Counted from the stretch's first letter, positions 43,960-51,565 are shown. The stretch: DNA of 64,000 nucleotides from Sebaldella termitidis ATCC 33386 (GCF_000024405.1 NC_013517.1:4123989-4187988); one strand, 5' to 3'. Notes: a model not told the origin generated them from the sequence alone. Numbers and translations are program-made.

Positions 43960-44448
43960 ATGGATAAACATCTTGAAGAATTTCTCATTAATCTCAAAGA
44001 TGATAAAACTAAAGAAAAAATTAGACAGTATATGGAGTCAAACCCCGAGGAACGTCTGCTCATAGAATCGGAGTTGGGATTTTATGATTCCCCAATACAT
44101 ACTTTTCCAGAAACTTCTAAATTCGAATTGCCTATTGCAAACGACGAATCTTTAAAGAATATTTATGAAGATCATCAAAGACATTTGAAATCATATGATG
44201 ATATTAATGAGCAACTTCAAATTTCAAAAGAAAGCCGCGAAATTCTAAAAGAACAACTAGCTAAAATGGAAAAACAAATTTTTGAACTCACAGACACTAA
44301 TGCAAAATTAAAAGTACAAATTTTTGAAGTTCGAAAGTCTTCCAATGAAGCTAAAAAGGAATCAAATTTTTCAAAAATTCTAGCTATTCTATCTATAATA
44401 ATTTCAATATTAATAGCAGTAATACCAAGGATACTGAATACACGATAA
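43960..44448 (+). CDS. Coiled-coil protein with C-terminal transmembrane anchor
   Basis: The 162-residue protein has a folded-looking N-terminus (DKHLEEFLINLKDDKTKEKI), a Pro-containing linker, a coiled coil (about 80-130: NEQLQISKESREILKEQLAK) and one C-terminal helix in the membrane (ILAILSIIISILIAVIPRIL). GAAAGGGGAA precedes the ATG. It is lysogen-type cargo on the plus strand with its own promoter. A membrane-anchored sensor or exclusion role is possible but unproven. Confidence 0.65.
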   Translation: MDKHLEEFLINLKDDKTKEKIRQYMESNPEERLLIESELGFYDSPIHTFPETSKFELPIANDESLKNIYEDHQRHLKSYDDINEQLQISKESREILKEQLAKMEKQIFELTDTNAKLKVQIFEVRKSSNEAKKESNFSKILAILSIIISILIAVIPRILNTR

Positions 44449-44626
44449 AATTTACTTTTAGTTTCTTAATGGAGATTTCTAACCTATGCACAGATTTCTC
44501 CATATTTTTTAATTTCAAATTACTATTATCGTTAATTTCTAATTGTAAGGAATTAGCTTTGATCAGCGCTAATATATTTGAGACTACAAGTTTATCCCTT
44601 TCTTCTTTCTCTCTTACGTTTTCCAA
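44393..44626 (-). CDS. Possible coiled-coil/TM protein, convergent overlap
   Basis: The 77-residue frame would encode a helix (NVREKEERDKLVVSNILALI onward) with a C-terminal transmembrane segment (FIVYSVSLVLLLLILKLL), the same plan as the opposing gene whose end it overlaps by 56 nt. The only start is a TTG with a poor ribosome-binding site. It lies after the Cro-like gene. It may be real, but support is weak. Confidence 0.3.
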   Translation of the reverse strand: MENVREKEERDKLVVSNILALIKANSLQLEINDNSNLKLKNMEKSVHRLEISIKKLKVNFIVYSVSLVLLLLILKLL

Positions 44627-44683
44627 CTTAGAACCATCATCCTTTCTTTAATGAAGTTTTTTATATTAATCCCTTCACTTTTT

Positions 44684-44700
44684 GTAGATTATAAATCAAC
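44684..44700. promoter_or_regulatory. Phage operator O1
   Basis: GTAGATTATAAATCAAC is a 17-bp dyad with half-sites GTWGAT. It lies right after the Cro-like stop codon. Confidence 0.5.
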
Positions 44701-44910
44701 TCAATCTTTAAAAAAAATTGATTCTTTTTCTTTTAAATTCTCGATTCCTAATAATTTGCATAATTTCTTTATTTCTTCACTCTTGAATTGGCTTTCATTC
44801 TCAATTTTTAGTTTCAAGCCATAATATGATAAACCTAAAATAGATGCTAAACCTTTTAATTTATATCCTTTTTTATCAATTTTTTCTTTTAGCGCTTCGG
44901 TATCCGTCAT
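44701..44910 (-). CDS. Cro-like small HTH repressor
   Basis: The 69-residue protein has a short HTH (YKLKGLASILGLSYYGLKLK, residues ~16-35) and IKKLCKLLGIE, as in Cro/DUF739-type proteins. TGGGAGGTGA precedes the ATG. It is divergent from the CI-like gene across 157 bp carrying three copies of a 17-bp operator. It probably represses the lysogenic promoter during lytic growth. Confidence 0.75.
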   Translation of the reverse strand: MTDTEALKEKIDKKGYKLKGLASILGLSYYGLKLKIENESQFKSEEIKKLCKLLGIENLKEKESIFFKD

Positions 44911-44927
44911 TTAATCACCTCCCATAA

Positions 44928-44944
44928 GTTGATTTTTTATCTAC
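44928..44944. promoter_or_regulatory. Phage operator O2
   Basis: GTTGATTTTTTATCTAC is a 17-bp dyad with half-sites GTTGAT and ATCTAC, placed just upstream of the Cro-like gene. Confidence 0.65.
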
Positions 44945-44963
44945 AAATCATTTATAACACTTC

Positions 44964-44980
44964 GTAGATTAATTGTCAAC
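44964..44980. promoter_or_regulatory. Phage operator O3
   Basis: GTAGATTAATTGTCAAC is the third 17-bp copy, in inverted orientation relative to O2 and mid-way between the two divergent genes. Confidence 0.65.
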
Positions 44981-45006
44981 TTATTTTTTGTAAAACATTG
45001 AAAAAA

Positions 45007-45023
45007 GTTGATTTTTTATCATC
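45007..45023. promoter_or_regulatory. Phage operator O4
   Basis: GTTGATTTTTTATCATC is a 17-bp copy with a weaker right half. It overlaps the region just before a TATAGTATAAT box (about 45024-45036) that should serve the CI-like gene. Confidence 0.6.
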
Positions 45024-45067
45024 TATATAGTATAATACATTAGATTTAAAATGAGGAGGCTTTATAA

Positions 45068-45451
45068 ATGAGTATAGGTAAAAGAATCAAAAAACGCAGA
45101 GAAGAACTGGGTTATACTCAAGAACAACTAGCAGAAAAAATGGGCTACAAAAGTAAGTCCACTATAAATAAAATAGAAGCTGGGATAAACGATATAACTC
45201 AATCCAAAATAACAGCTTTTGCCAAAATATTAAAAACAACGCCTTCTTATCTTATGGGATGGGAAGATGAGGAATCTGAAATATATAAAGTTGATACTTC
45301 TATACTCACAGATGAAGAATTAGCTGAATTTAACAAAGTAACAGGAGTTAATAAACAGTTATTTTTTGAAGATATAGATGAAGAACATGATATGGCTTTA
45401 TTTAAGCAAGCTGTTATTGATATTTTGATCAAACAAAGAAAAAAGAAATAG
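45068..45451 (+). CDS. CI-like repressor (HTH_3 / XRE family)
   Basis: The 127-residue protein has a classical N-terminal HTH_3 domain (IGKRIKKRREELGYTQEQLA, then EKMGYKSKSTINKIEAGIND) and a short acidic C-terminal part without a peptidase domain. GAGGAGGC precedes the ATG. It would keep lysogeny by binding the 17-bp operators. The adjacent ImmA-like protease gene suggests that derepression is by proteolysis, as in ICEBs1 and related elements. Confidence 0.8.
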   Translation: MSIGKRIKKRREELGYTQEQLAEKMGYKSKSTINKIEAGINDITQSKITAFAKILKTTPSYLMGWEDEESEIYKVDTSILTDEELAEFNKVTGVNKQLFFEDIDEEHDMALFKQAVIDILIKQRKKK

Positions 45452-45472
45452 TTTTTTAAGGAGTATTTCTAT

Positions 45473-45883
45473 ATGAAAGAGGATATTTTTAGAAGAATAG
45501 CAAATAATTTAATTGTTACTTATGGTACAAATGACCCTTTTAAGCTAGCTAAGTATCTAAACATACAAGTACTGTATTTAGATTTTAAATCTTGGTTAGG
45601 TATGTTTTCCAATATTAACGGAGTTAGAACTATTTTCATTAATAATAATTTATCTAAAGTGTCGCAAATTGTAGTATGCGACCATGAACTTGGGCACTCT
45701 TTTCAGCCTTTTAAAGAAAGTGTATTTATGAAGGAAAAATTTTTATTTGAAAACAATAGAATAGAAGCAGAAGCCAATATTTTCGCAGCAACTCTTATAT
45801 TTAGTCGTGATATTGACGAAGCTGAATTGACTGAAACTGATAAAATGTTGCTACGAAACTTAGAAAAATATAAACTGTACTAA
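45473..45883 (+). CDS. ImmA/IrrE-type metallopeptidase
   Basis: The 136-residue protein has the family core with the zinc motif H71-E72-L-G-H75 in VVCDHELGHSFQ and a C-terminal helix containing EANIFAATLIFSRDI. ImmA/IrrE enzymes cleave phage repressors in response to DNA damage or signals. It follows the repressor gene by 21 nt with AAGGAGTATT before the ATG. Confidence 0.85.
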   Translation: MKEDIFRRIANNLIVTYGTNDPFKLAKYLNIQVLYLDFKSWLGMFSNINGVRTIFINNNLSKVSQIVVCDHELGHSFQPFKESVFMKEKFLFENNRIEAEANIFAATLIFSRDIDEAELTETDKMLLRNLEKYKLY

Positions 45884-45916
45884 AAAAGTCTCCTTATTAA
45901 AAAAAGAGACTTTTTT
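45882..45916 (+). terminator. Rho-independent terminator after immA-like gene
   Basis: AAAAAAGTCTC and GAGACTTTTTT form a stem with an A-rich loop and a T-run. It can act on both strands and isolates the immunity operon from the 56-aa gene beyond. Confidence 0.85.
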
Positions 45917-45950
45917 CTATTATTTAATCTCGAAATTACCTTATATATTT

Positions 45951-46121
45951 CTAAACACCTTCCAATATACTCTCTACCTCATCTATCGCTTTCTTTTGAT
46001 TATTTTTTATTGCTCCTCTTAAACCCCATGAAGATTTATAGTTTTTACTTTTTCCAATGATAAAATTCCATGTTATATCCTTATCTATCATCATTTTTCT
46101 GATTTCTTTATATTTATTCAT
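45951..46121 (-). CDS. Small phage protein, 56 aa
   Basis: The GAGGTGAGAAGA site precedes an ATG. The basic helical peptide starts MNKYKEIRKMMIDKDITWNF and contains SWGLRGAIKNNQKKAIDEVE. It is too short for most tracks but has good codon structure. Function unknown. Confidence 0.55.
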   Translation of the reverse strand: MNKYKEIRKMMIDKDITWNFIIGKSKNYKSSWGLRGAIKNNQKKAIDEVESILEGV

Positions 46122-46213
46122 TCTTCTCACCTCAGATTTTTAATATAACATTTTTTTCTGTGGGAATGCAAGGAAGTTTTAAAATTTTTGGAAATTTAAA
46201 CTTAAGATAGCCC

Positions 46214-46768
46214 TTATGGTTTTTCTAACGAAAAAATCAAGTTAAACACTAATAATATTGAAAAAACAAAGTGTATTAAGAAAAAAAATATTATATTTTC
46301 TAGTATTAAATTATATTTGTAAAACCCTATTGTTATTAATGTTAATAAAACAAAAGATACCAACAGTGAGTAATTAATATTATAATAAACATCTTTCGCA
46401 TATGTTTTTTCTGGTCTTTGCTGAACTGAAAGGATTGCGTTAAACAAAAAACCTGAAAATATCGAAACAATTGTACCTATATTTCCAAGGCTTTCGCTTA
46501 TTTCATTATTTTTTAAAACAATACCACCACAGAAGAAATTCAACAGCACAATTATAAGAGGTAACAAATAAAAAAGAAAGATTTCCGTGATATTATACTT
46601 TTCTTCAATAGTTTCAACCTCATGGGTTTCTTCTCGCCTATTAACTTTGACCTTCTTTTTCATAGTTTGAAACTGTTTAATTATTATGTCATGTAGCTGT
46701 ATTCTCGAAAACTTTATATAAGATACTATAATTATTATCACGGTTATCAATATCAAAGTTATTTTCAT
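46214..46768 (-). CDS. Five-helix membrane protein, partner of the 302-aa protein
   Basis: The start is set at 46768 (MKITLIL), after AGGTGATTAAA, one base after the stop of the upstream gene. The 184-residue protein has a first membrane helix, a basic cytosolic loop (about 25-60), then four more helices. The sequence SGFLFNAILSVQQ lies in the third. No enzyme motif is seen. Tight coupling to the 302-aa gene suggests that they work together, for example as a sensor and a membrane effector. I do not recognise the family. Confidence 0.6.
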   Translation of the reverse strand: MKITLILITVIIIIVSYIKFSRIQLHDIIIKQFQTMKKKVKVNRREETHEVETIEEKYNITEIFLFYLLPLIIVLLNFFCGGIVLKNNEISESLGNIGTIVSIFSGFLFNAILSVQQRPEKTYAKDVYYNINYSLLVSFVLLTLITIGFYKYNLILENIIFFFLIHFVFSILLVFNLIFSLEKP

Positions 46769-46769
46769 T

Positions 46770-47678
46770 TTAATCACCTATTATTTCAGAAAAAATCTTC
46801 TCAAAAACTCCATAGATTTTCTCAAAATCTCTATTTGCCCTTTCAACTCTCTCTGTTATATTAGCTCTTGCTTGTACTGTCGCTAAACATTCTTCTTTAC
46901 TCCAAGATAATTTTTGCCGTTTTCCCTGTTGAATTTCAATTTCATAATCTATTTTTTTTACATTTTCAAAATCTAGCTCATTAAAAACTTCAAAGATACT
47001 TTTAAAAGGAGATTTGAAACCACTTATAACAGTTTTGTATTTTAAATCTTTCTTTTTAAGTTTTTGTTCTATTTTTGATTTTGTAGAAAAATTAGCATTT
47101 GCATCATAATATAATTCTACATCAGATACATTTCTATTAGAAAACTTTTCTACAACATTGTCAAAATTATAAATTTTTATATTATAAGAAAAATTATTTT
47201 CCGAAGATTGATTTAGTTTTCTAACAAAACTATCTAATTTAGGCTTATATACACTATTAATTATAGCAGTTTTCAAACCTGATTGTAAAATTAAAAAAAT
47301 ACTTTTTCCAAATTTAAAATGTGCATGCTCTTTTAATAAAAAATAATATACATCTTGGTCATAATCACCTGGACTTAAATTTATTTCTCTTTCATTTTTT
47401 ATAGCAATCTTTTCATTTTCTAATATATTCCCATAAAACATTTGACCAAATAAAGCCCTGCCGTCGTCGTATTCTTGCAAATTTTCATATCTGTACTTTA
47501 CTGTTCCCATTACCTCATGCTGCTCTTTGCCTTTGATTGTCCATTCTTGCAAAAACATTTTTTGGATATTTTGATATAAAGTCAGACTACCTGTTATATT
47601 AGAAATTTCATAATCTGAATTTATAAGTTTTCCATTTTTTAAAAATTCTATTCTGTAAAAAACTACATTAAACCCCAT
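46770..47678 (-). CDS. Soluble protein, 302 aa, first gene of a two-gene accessory module
   Basis: The protein is mixed alpha/beta: an N-terminal strand-helix-strand (GFNVVFYRIEFLKNGKLINS), a middle domain (LSPGDYDQDVYYFLLKEHAH FKFGKSIFLIL, divided here), and a helical C-terminus. No signal peptide or membrane helix is seen. Its stop codon is 1 nt before the start of the membrane-protein gene. Its position between repressor and integrase is where prophages carry lysogen-expressed defence or superinfection-exclusion genes, so that role is a reasonable guess. No named family was recognised. Confidence 0.6.
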   Translation of the reverse strand: MGFNVVFYRIEFLKNGKLINSDYEISNITGSLTLYQNIQKMFLQEWTIKGKEQHEVMGTVKYRYENLQEYDDGRALFGQMFYGNILENEKIAIKNEREINLSPGDYDQDVYYFLLKEHAHFKFGKSIFLILQSGLKTAIINSVYKPKLDSFVRKLNQSSENNFSYNIKIYNFDNVVEKFSNRNVSDVELYYDANANFSTKSKIEQKLKKKDLKYKTVISGFKSPFKSIFEVFNELDFENVKKIDYEIEIQQGKRQKLSWSKEECLATVQARANITERVERANRDFEKIYGVFEKIFSEIIGD

Positions 47679-47707
47679 AGTATTCCTTCCTTGAAACCCA
47701 ATTTTAT

Positions 47708-47941
47708 TTATCTTTCACAAGCTATCCCGTCATTGTCTCTATCTAAATTTTTAGAGTATCCTGGCTCTCCTCTTTTCATATTACTGTATCCTGCTGCTCT
47801 TGCAGCCTTACAACTTCTGAAACTAACTTTAGACTTCGTTGTCTTAGTTCCAGTCTGTTTTTTAGTCTTCGTCGACTTTGCCCCAAATGATAAACTCCCT
47901 ATCAAAAATATTGCTAGTGATAATAATAAAATTCTTTTCAT
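47708..47941 (-). CDS. Secreted Excalibur-domain protein
   Basis: The 77-residue protein has a signal peptide ending near SLSFGA, a Lys/Thr-rich linker and a C-terminal Excalibur calcium-binding domain: CKAARAAGYSNMKRGEPGYS and DRDNDGIACE, with the DxDxDGxxCE motif and two paired Cys. It would act outside the cytoplasm. It lies in the prophage cargo between the two-gene module and the S24-like regulator. Strong ribosome-binding sequence (GGAGGGAAA) precedes it. Confidence 0.85.
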   Translation of the reverse strand: MKRILLLSLAIFLIGSLSFGAKSTKTKKQTGTKTTKSKVSFRSCKAARAAGYSNMKRGEPGYSKNLDRDNDGIACER

Positions 47942-47993
47942 TTTCCCTCCTGCTTATTTTCTATGACCCGATCCCAACCCTCCAGATTTTAAA

Positions 47994-48692
47994 TTAAAAT
48001 TCAATATTACTAAGATCTCTTGTATTAAATTGCTTAACTACTCTACCTATGTATTTAACTTTAGAATCTATTTCAAATTTACCGTACACATCTTTATTAA
48101 AAGCTTCTAAATATCCTTTGCCATCTATAAATAAAACTTTACGTAAATAAAACTTATTATCTAACTTATATAAAATTATTTTCCTATTCAAATCTCCCCA
48201 AACAGTCAATTCTTCTTTTTTTATGAGTATTTTGTCTCCTTCGAAGAAAAACGGCTGCATTAAATTTCCTGAAATATTGACGGAAATATTATTTTTAAAT
48301 TCTTTTACTTCATTGGTATCAACTACTTGAGACACCTCTATGTAATCATTAAAATTTAACAAACCATCTCTACTTGAATCGAAATTATATATCTTTAATA
48401 TAATTTCTTTTCTATTATTTATTATAATTCCTTCATTTTCAGATAATATATTTTTATTATCTAATCCTGCTAAACTGAAGGCTTCTTTTTTATCGATATC
48501 TAATATGTCGCATAGGGCATTCAAAATTTCAATTCTTATATTTTTTATCTTTCCATTTTCAAATCTAGTCAATGAAGATTCGGCGTATTCTATACCTTCT
48601 ATTTTAAGTAATTCCGATACTTTCTCACGTGCTAAATTTTTACTTCTCCTTTTCTTTGAGATCAGTTCTCTCAATTGCTCCATATTTTCCAT
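47994..48692 (-). CDS. S24-like repressor without the catalytic serine
   Basis: The 232-residue regulator has an N-terminal HTH (EKVSELLKIEGIEYAESSLT, then RFENGKI) and a C-terminal S24/LexA-like fold. In active family members GDSM carries the nucleophile; here the equivalent reads GNLMQPFFFEGD (142-153), with Leu144 where Ser is expected, while the lysine position is kept (K185 in LRKVLF). It should therefore fold and dimerise but not self-cleave. It is divergent from the integrase. TGCATAA-type repeats lie in its promoter. Confidence 0.75.
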   Translation of the reverse strand: MENMEQLRELISKKRRSKNLAREKVSELLKIEGIEYAESSLTRFENGKIKNIRIEILNALCDILDIDKKEAFSLAGLDNKNILSENEGIIINNRKEIILKIYNFDSSRDGLLNFNDYIEVSQVVDTNEVKEFKNNISVNISGNLMQPFFFEGDKILIKKEELTVWGDLNRKIILYKLDNKFYLRKVLFIDGKGYLEAFNKDVYGKFEIDSKVKYIGRVVKQFNTRDLSNIEF

Positions 48693-48714
48693 TTTTATTC
48701 CTCCATATTCTCAT

Positions 48715-48857
48715 ATTATAAAGCATTTTCTGCATAAAAGCTAAACTTTTATAAAAATAATCTTTCATAAATGCAGAATTCGTGTTATACTTATTTTGAC
48801 TTATGTACTAGAAGACAAAATAATTTGTTCACAACATTCGATTGCATAAACGCAGAA
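48715..48857. promoter_or_regulatory. Divergent promoter/operator region of the S24-like gene and integrase
   Basis: On the minus strand a TATAAT box (48715-48720) serves the regulator. On the plus strand TTGACT (48796-48801) and AATAAT (48819-48824) can serve the integrase side. Three related sites TTCTGCATAAAAG (48728-48740), CATAAATGCAGAA and CATAAACGCAGAA (48845-48857) are likely operators; the first lies between the -10 and -35 of the regulator. Confidence 0.5.
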
Positions 48858-48962
48858 AAAATAATAAGATATATGACTTCATCATCAAACCATTTCTACC
48901 GATACATTTGAAATGTAACACTAAAAAAAGCCTCTTTCCCTGCTATGAAAGAGACTTAAAAC

Positions 48963-48999
48963 GTGATATAATCACCAATAGATACTGGAATTATATCAC
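48963..48999 (+). promoter_or_regulatory. Stable hairpin before the integrase gene
   Basis: GTGATATAAT and ATTATATCAC form a perfect 10-bp stem with a 17-nt loop, starting 34 nt before the integrase ribosome-binding region. A CTCTTTC/GAAAGAG hairpin precedes it. They may control integrase mRNA; no T-run follows. Confidence 0.4.
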
Positions 49000-49032
49000 A
49001 CTTTTAACTAATTTAAAAGGAGTGATTTTTTT

Positions 49033-50067
49033 ATGAGAAATCCTAACGGATACGGATCCGTTTTTAAATTATCCGGAAATCGTAGAAAACCTTTTGCTGT
49101 CAGAATCACAAAAGGATGGACTGATGAAGGAAAACGGATTTATAAATATTTAAGTTATCATATTACAAGAAAGGAGGCTATGCAAGCACTAGCTTCATAT
49201 AATGCTAATCCATACAATGTAGATGAAAGTAACATTACTTTTGGCGAATTATATGAAAAATGGAGCACTAGACATTATAAGAACCTCAGTAAAAATACTA
49301 TAAAAGGTTATGAGACATGTTCAAAATATTGTAAACCAATTTTTGATATGAAAATAAAAGATATCAAAATTGTTCATTTACAGAATCTTATTGATGGACT
49401 TAATAAAAATCATGGGACATTAAAGATGATGAAGAATATTTTGAAACAAATATTTGGATATGCTATGGAATTAGATATTATTCAAAAGGACTATAGTAGA
49501 TTTCTAAAAATAGGTAAACATGTTACTATTAAGCAAAAATCCATATTCAATGACAAAGAAATTGCCGTTTTATGGAAAAATTTAGATAAATATCAGTACA
49601 TAGACACTATTTTAATTATGATTTATACTGGTATGAGAGTTGGAGAGATGCTTAATTTAAGGAAAGAAGATATTAATTTGATTGAACAAACCATTATTGT
49701 TAGAACTAGCAAAACAGAAGCAGGAACAAACAGAATTATTCCTATACATCCTAGAATAAAAGAATTAATCCAAAATAGGTACAAGAATTCTAATTCTGAT
49801 CACCTCATAACTGGCCTACAAAATAGAAATTCTATATCCTATGTTTATTATGATATAAGATTATTCAATCCTATTATGGATGAACTTAATATAAAACATA
49901 CTCCCCATGATTGTAGACATACCTTTGCAACAAGATTAAATGACGCCGGAGGAAATGCCACTGCAATAAAAAAAATGATAGGACACGAATCTTTTGCTCT
50001 GACTGAGAAAGTATATACTCATAAAAAAGTATCTGAATTGAGAAAAGCCATCGAACTTGTAAATTGA
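49033..50067 (+). CDS. int: Phage tyrosine integrase
   Basis: The 344-residue recombinase has an N-terminal arm-binding segment, a core-binding SAM-like domain (about 70-160) and a catalytic domain with all active-site residues visible: R202 (TGMRVGE), K227, H292 and R295 (PHDCRHTFA), H318 (IGHES) and Y328 (VYTH). AAAGGAGTGA precedes the ATG. It catalyses integration at attP/attB and lies at the prophage's right edge, pointing outward. Confidence 0.95.
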   Translation: MRNPNGYGSVFKLSGNRRKPFAVRITKGWTDEGKRIYKYLSYHITRKEAMQALASYNANPYNVDESNITFGELYEKWSTRHYKNLSKNTIKGYETCSKYCKPIFDMKIKDIKIVHLQNLIDGLNKNHGTLKMMKNILKQIFGYAMELDIIQKDYSRFLKIGKHVTIKQKSIFNDKEIAVLWKNLDKYQYIDTILIMIYTGMRVGEMLNLRKEDINLIEQTIIVRTSKTEAGTNRIIPIHPRIKELIQNRYKNSNSDHLITGLQNRNSISYVYYDIRLFNPIMDELNIKHTPHDCRHTFATRLNDAGGNATAIKKMIGHESFALTEKVYTHKKVSELRKAIELVN

Positions 50068-50069
50068 CA

Positions 50070-50090
50070 AGCGGTTAAAACCGCTACTTT
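50070..50090 (+). terminator. Integrase terminator
   Basis: AGCGGTT and AACCGCT form a 7-bp stem with loop AA just after the integrase stop; ACTTTTT follows. It marks the approximate right end of the phage genes. Confidence 0.65.
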
Positions 50091-50454
50091 TTATAACATA
50101 ATTTTGTATATCGTTTGTATACCACATACTATTTTTTATACAATTTCAATAAATTTTATAGCACTTCAAAGTACTATAAACATTGATTTTATTGATTTAG
50201 AAAATTCAAAAAATATTTTCAAACAAAATATTATCTTTCATCCCCGAGAAAATCTATATTAAACAGAAATTTTAGCATGTAAATACAAATTATTTTTCAT
50301 ATTCCTTTTATAGGATATTTATTTTTAAAAATTCAGACCGTATAATCGGTCTGATTTGTCATAGAATTTATTTATAAATATACCAAGCACATTTATTCCA
50401 GCTTTAAAATATTTATTGCCTTCAATAATAATCCCAAAAAAATTTTTACTAAAA
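50091..50454. other. Intergenic stretch at the prophage/chromosome border
   Basis: There is no gene here. It should contain the right attachment site. A hairpin CAGACCG/CGGTCTG is present at 50334-50353. I found no repeat of att length shared with the left border by eye. Confidence 0.4.
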
Positions 50455-50477
50455 AACAGACGGAAAATCCGTCTGTT
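50455..50477 (-). terminator. Terminator of the OmpA-family gene
   Basis: A perfect 10-bp stem AACAGACGGA/TCCGTCTGTT with a short loop is followed on the minus strand by TTTTTTAG. Confidence 0.85.
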
Positions 50478-50488
50478 TCACTATATAA

Positions 50489-51565
50489 TTAGTTTATAAA
50501 TTTAACATTTGCTTTAGAGAAATCTACTCTGTCGAAGAATAATTCAACTCTTCTGTTTTGGTATCTTCCTTCTACAGTGTTGTTAGTTGCCATTGGTTGA
50601 GTTAACCCTTTACCTGTAATAGTTCCAAATTTAACAGTATTTTTCAATCCGTATTCTCTAAGTAATCTAGCTACGTTTTGAGCTCTTTCTACTGATAACT
50701 TTTGGTTATAAGCTGCTGATCCTGTAGAATCTGTATGTCCTACTACATTGATAGTTCCACCGTCAACTACTGCTGCATTTAAGATATTAGCAATAGTTCT
50801 AAGATCTCTTTGTTCAGCTTCGTTAGGTACTTTTCCATCAACTTTAAATCCGTTGATTATACACATTTTTTGAGCTGCTCTACAGTTAAGATCTATAACT
50901 GTTGTATTTACCGGAACTTGTTTTTCAACATATTTGATTACTTCTACTGGCTTTTCAACAACTACTTGCTGAACTACCACTTTAGGTGATCTGTCATTTA
51001 CAGTATTTCCGATTCTATAACCGATTCTAGCACCGATCATTTCAGTATAGTCGTTATCTCTTGTCCCTGCATAGTCATAAGGAGTTTGTGTTCTTTCATA
51101 AAGAGCTTCAATTGCGAAAGGTCCTATTTCAGTTCCCACTCCTCCTGCTAAATATAATCCATCTTTAAATCTGATTCCTGCATCTTTGTAGTCTCCTGCA
51201 GCGTCATTTAATGAATATCCTACTCTACCTATTAAGTATAATCTGTCTTTTCCAGAATCAGATGTGAATAAGTTTACTTTCCCTGTTGCGTAAATAGGTA
51301 CTTGAGTCATGATTTGGTGTTTGTCACCATCCTCAATTTTTCCTTTTGATTGACCGAATTTATATTCAGCACCAAGACCCCATTCAAATTCACCTTGATT
51401 ATCAAATAAATATTCTAGACCTGCTGTCCAACCACCTTTTAAATCATAGCTTCCATAATCACTTATGTAATTTCTTTTGAAATCATATCCACCTTTGATT
51501 TGTAATTCTGCAGCTGTTGCTGATATAGATGCTACTACAGCTAATAAAGCTACTAATTTTTTCAT
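50489..51565 (-). CDS. OmpA-family outer-membrane protein
   Basis: The 358-residue protein has a signal peptide (KKLVALLAVVASISATAA) and an N-terminal membrane beta-barrel of about 180 residues with alternating aromatic strands. A linker follows (VVVEKPVEVIKYVEKQ). The C-terminal OmpA peptidoglycan-binding domain contains INVVGHTDSTGSAAYNQKLS and ERAQNVARLL and ends in RYQNRRVELFF. It links the outer membrane to the cell wall. It is preceded by GAGGTAGAAGC and has its own terminator. Confidence 0.9.
   Translation of the reverse strand: MKKLVALLAVVASISATAAELQIKGGYDFKRNYISDYGSYDLKGGWTAGLEYLFDNQGEFEWGLGAEYKFGQSKGKIEDGDKHQIMTQVPIYATGKVNLFTSDSGKDRLYLIGRVGYSLNDAAGDYKDAGIRFKDGLYLAGGVGTEIGPFAIEALYERTQTPYDYAGTRDNDYTEMIGARIGYRIGNTVNDRSPKVVVQQVVVEKPVEVIKYVEKQVPVNTTVIDLNCRAAQKMCIINGFKVDGKVPNEAEQRDLRTIANILNAAVVDGGTINVVGHTDSTGSAAYNQKLSVERAQNVARLLREYGLKNTVKFGTITGKGLTQPMATNNTVEGRYQNRRVELFFDRVDFSKANVKFIN

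Larger units (their letters stand above)
10545..50067. mobile_element. Complete-looking siphovirus prophage (ends approximate)
   Basis: The region holds, in a coherent order, lysis genes, tail appendages, tail tip, tape measure, tail tube, capsid, protease, portal, terminase, replication genes, antirepressor, divergent repressors and a tyrosine integrase pointing outward at the right end. Head genes are Mu-like (DUF935 portal, MuF, gpG, gpI type) mixed with lambda-like capsid and decoration proteins. The tail is long and non-contractile: no sheath gene is present. Every expected module is intact, with terL interrupted only by a self-splicing-type intron. No direct repeat long enough to be a convincing att core was found by eye, so the borders are set by the outermost phage genes. 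Confidence 0.9.

Noticed and set aside
48842-49036. 64-aa plus-strand ORF before the integrase
   Set aside because: It starts with TTG without a ribosome-binding site, covers operator and hairpin sequences and has no protein-like pattern.
10485-50500. att core repeat pairs at the prophage borders
   Set aside because: Visual comparison of the left flank and of 50068-50490 gave only short AT-rich matches (10 bp or less); a computed repeat search is needed.
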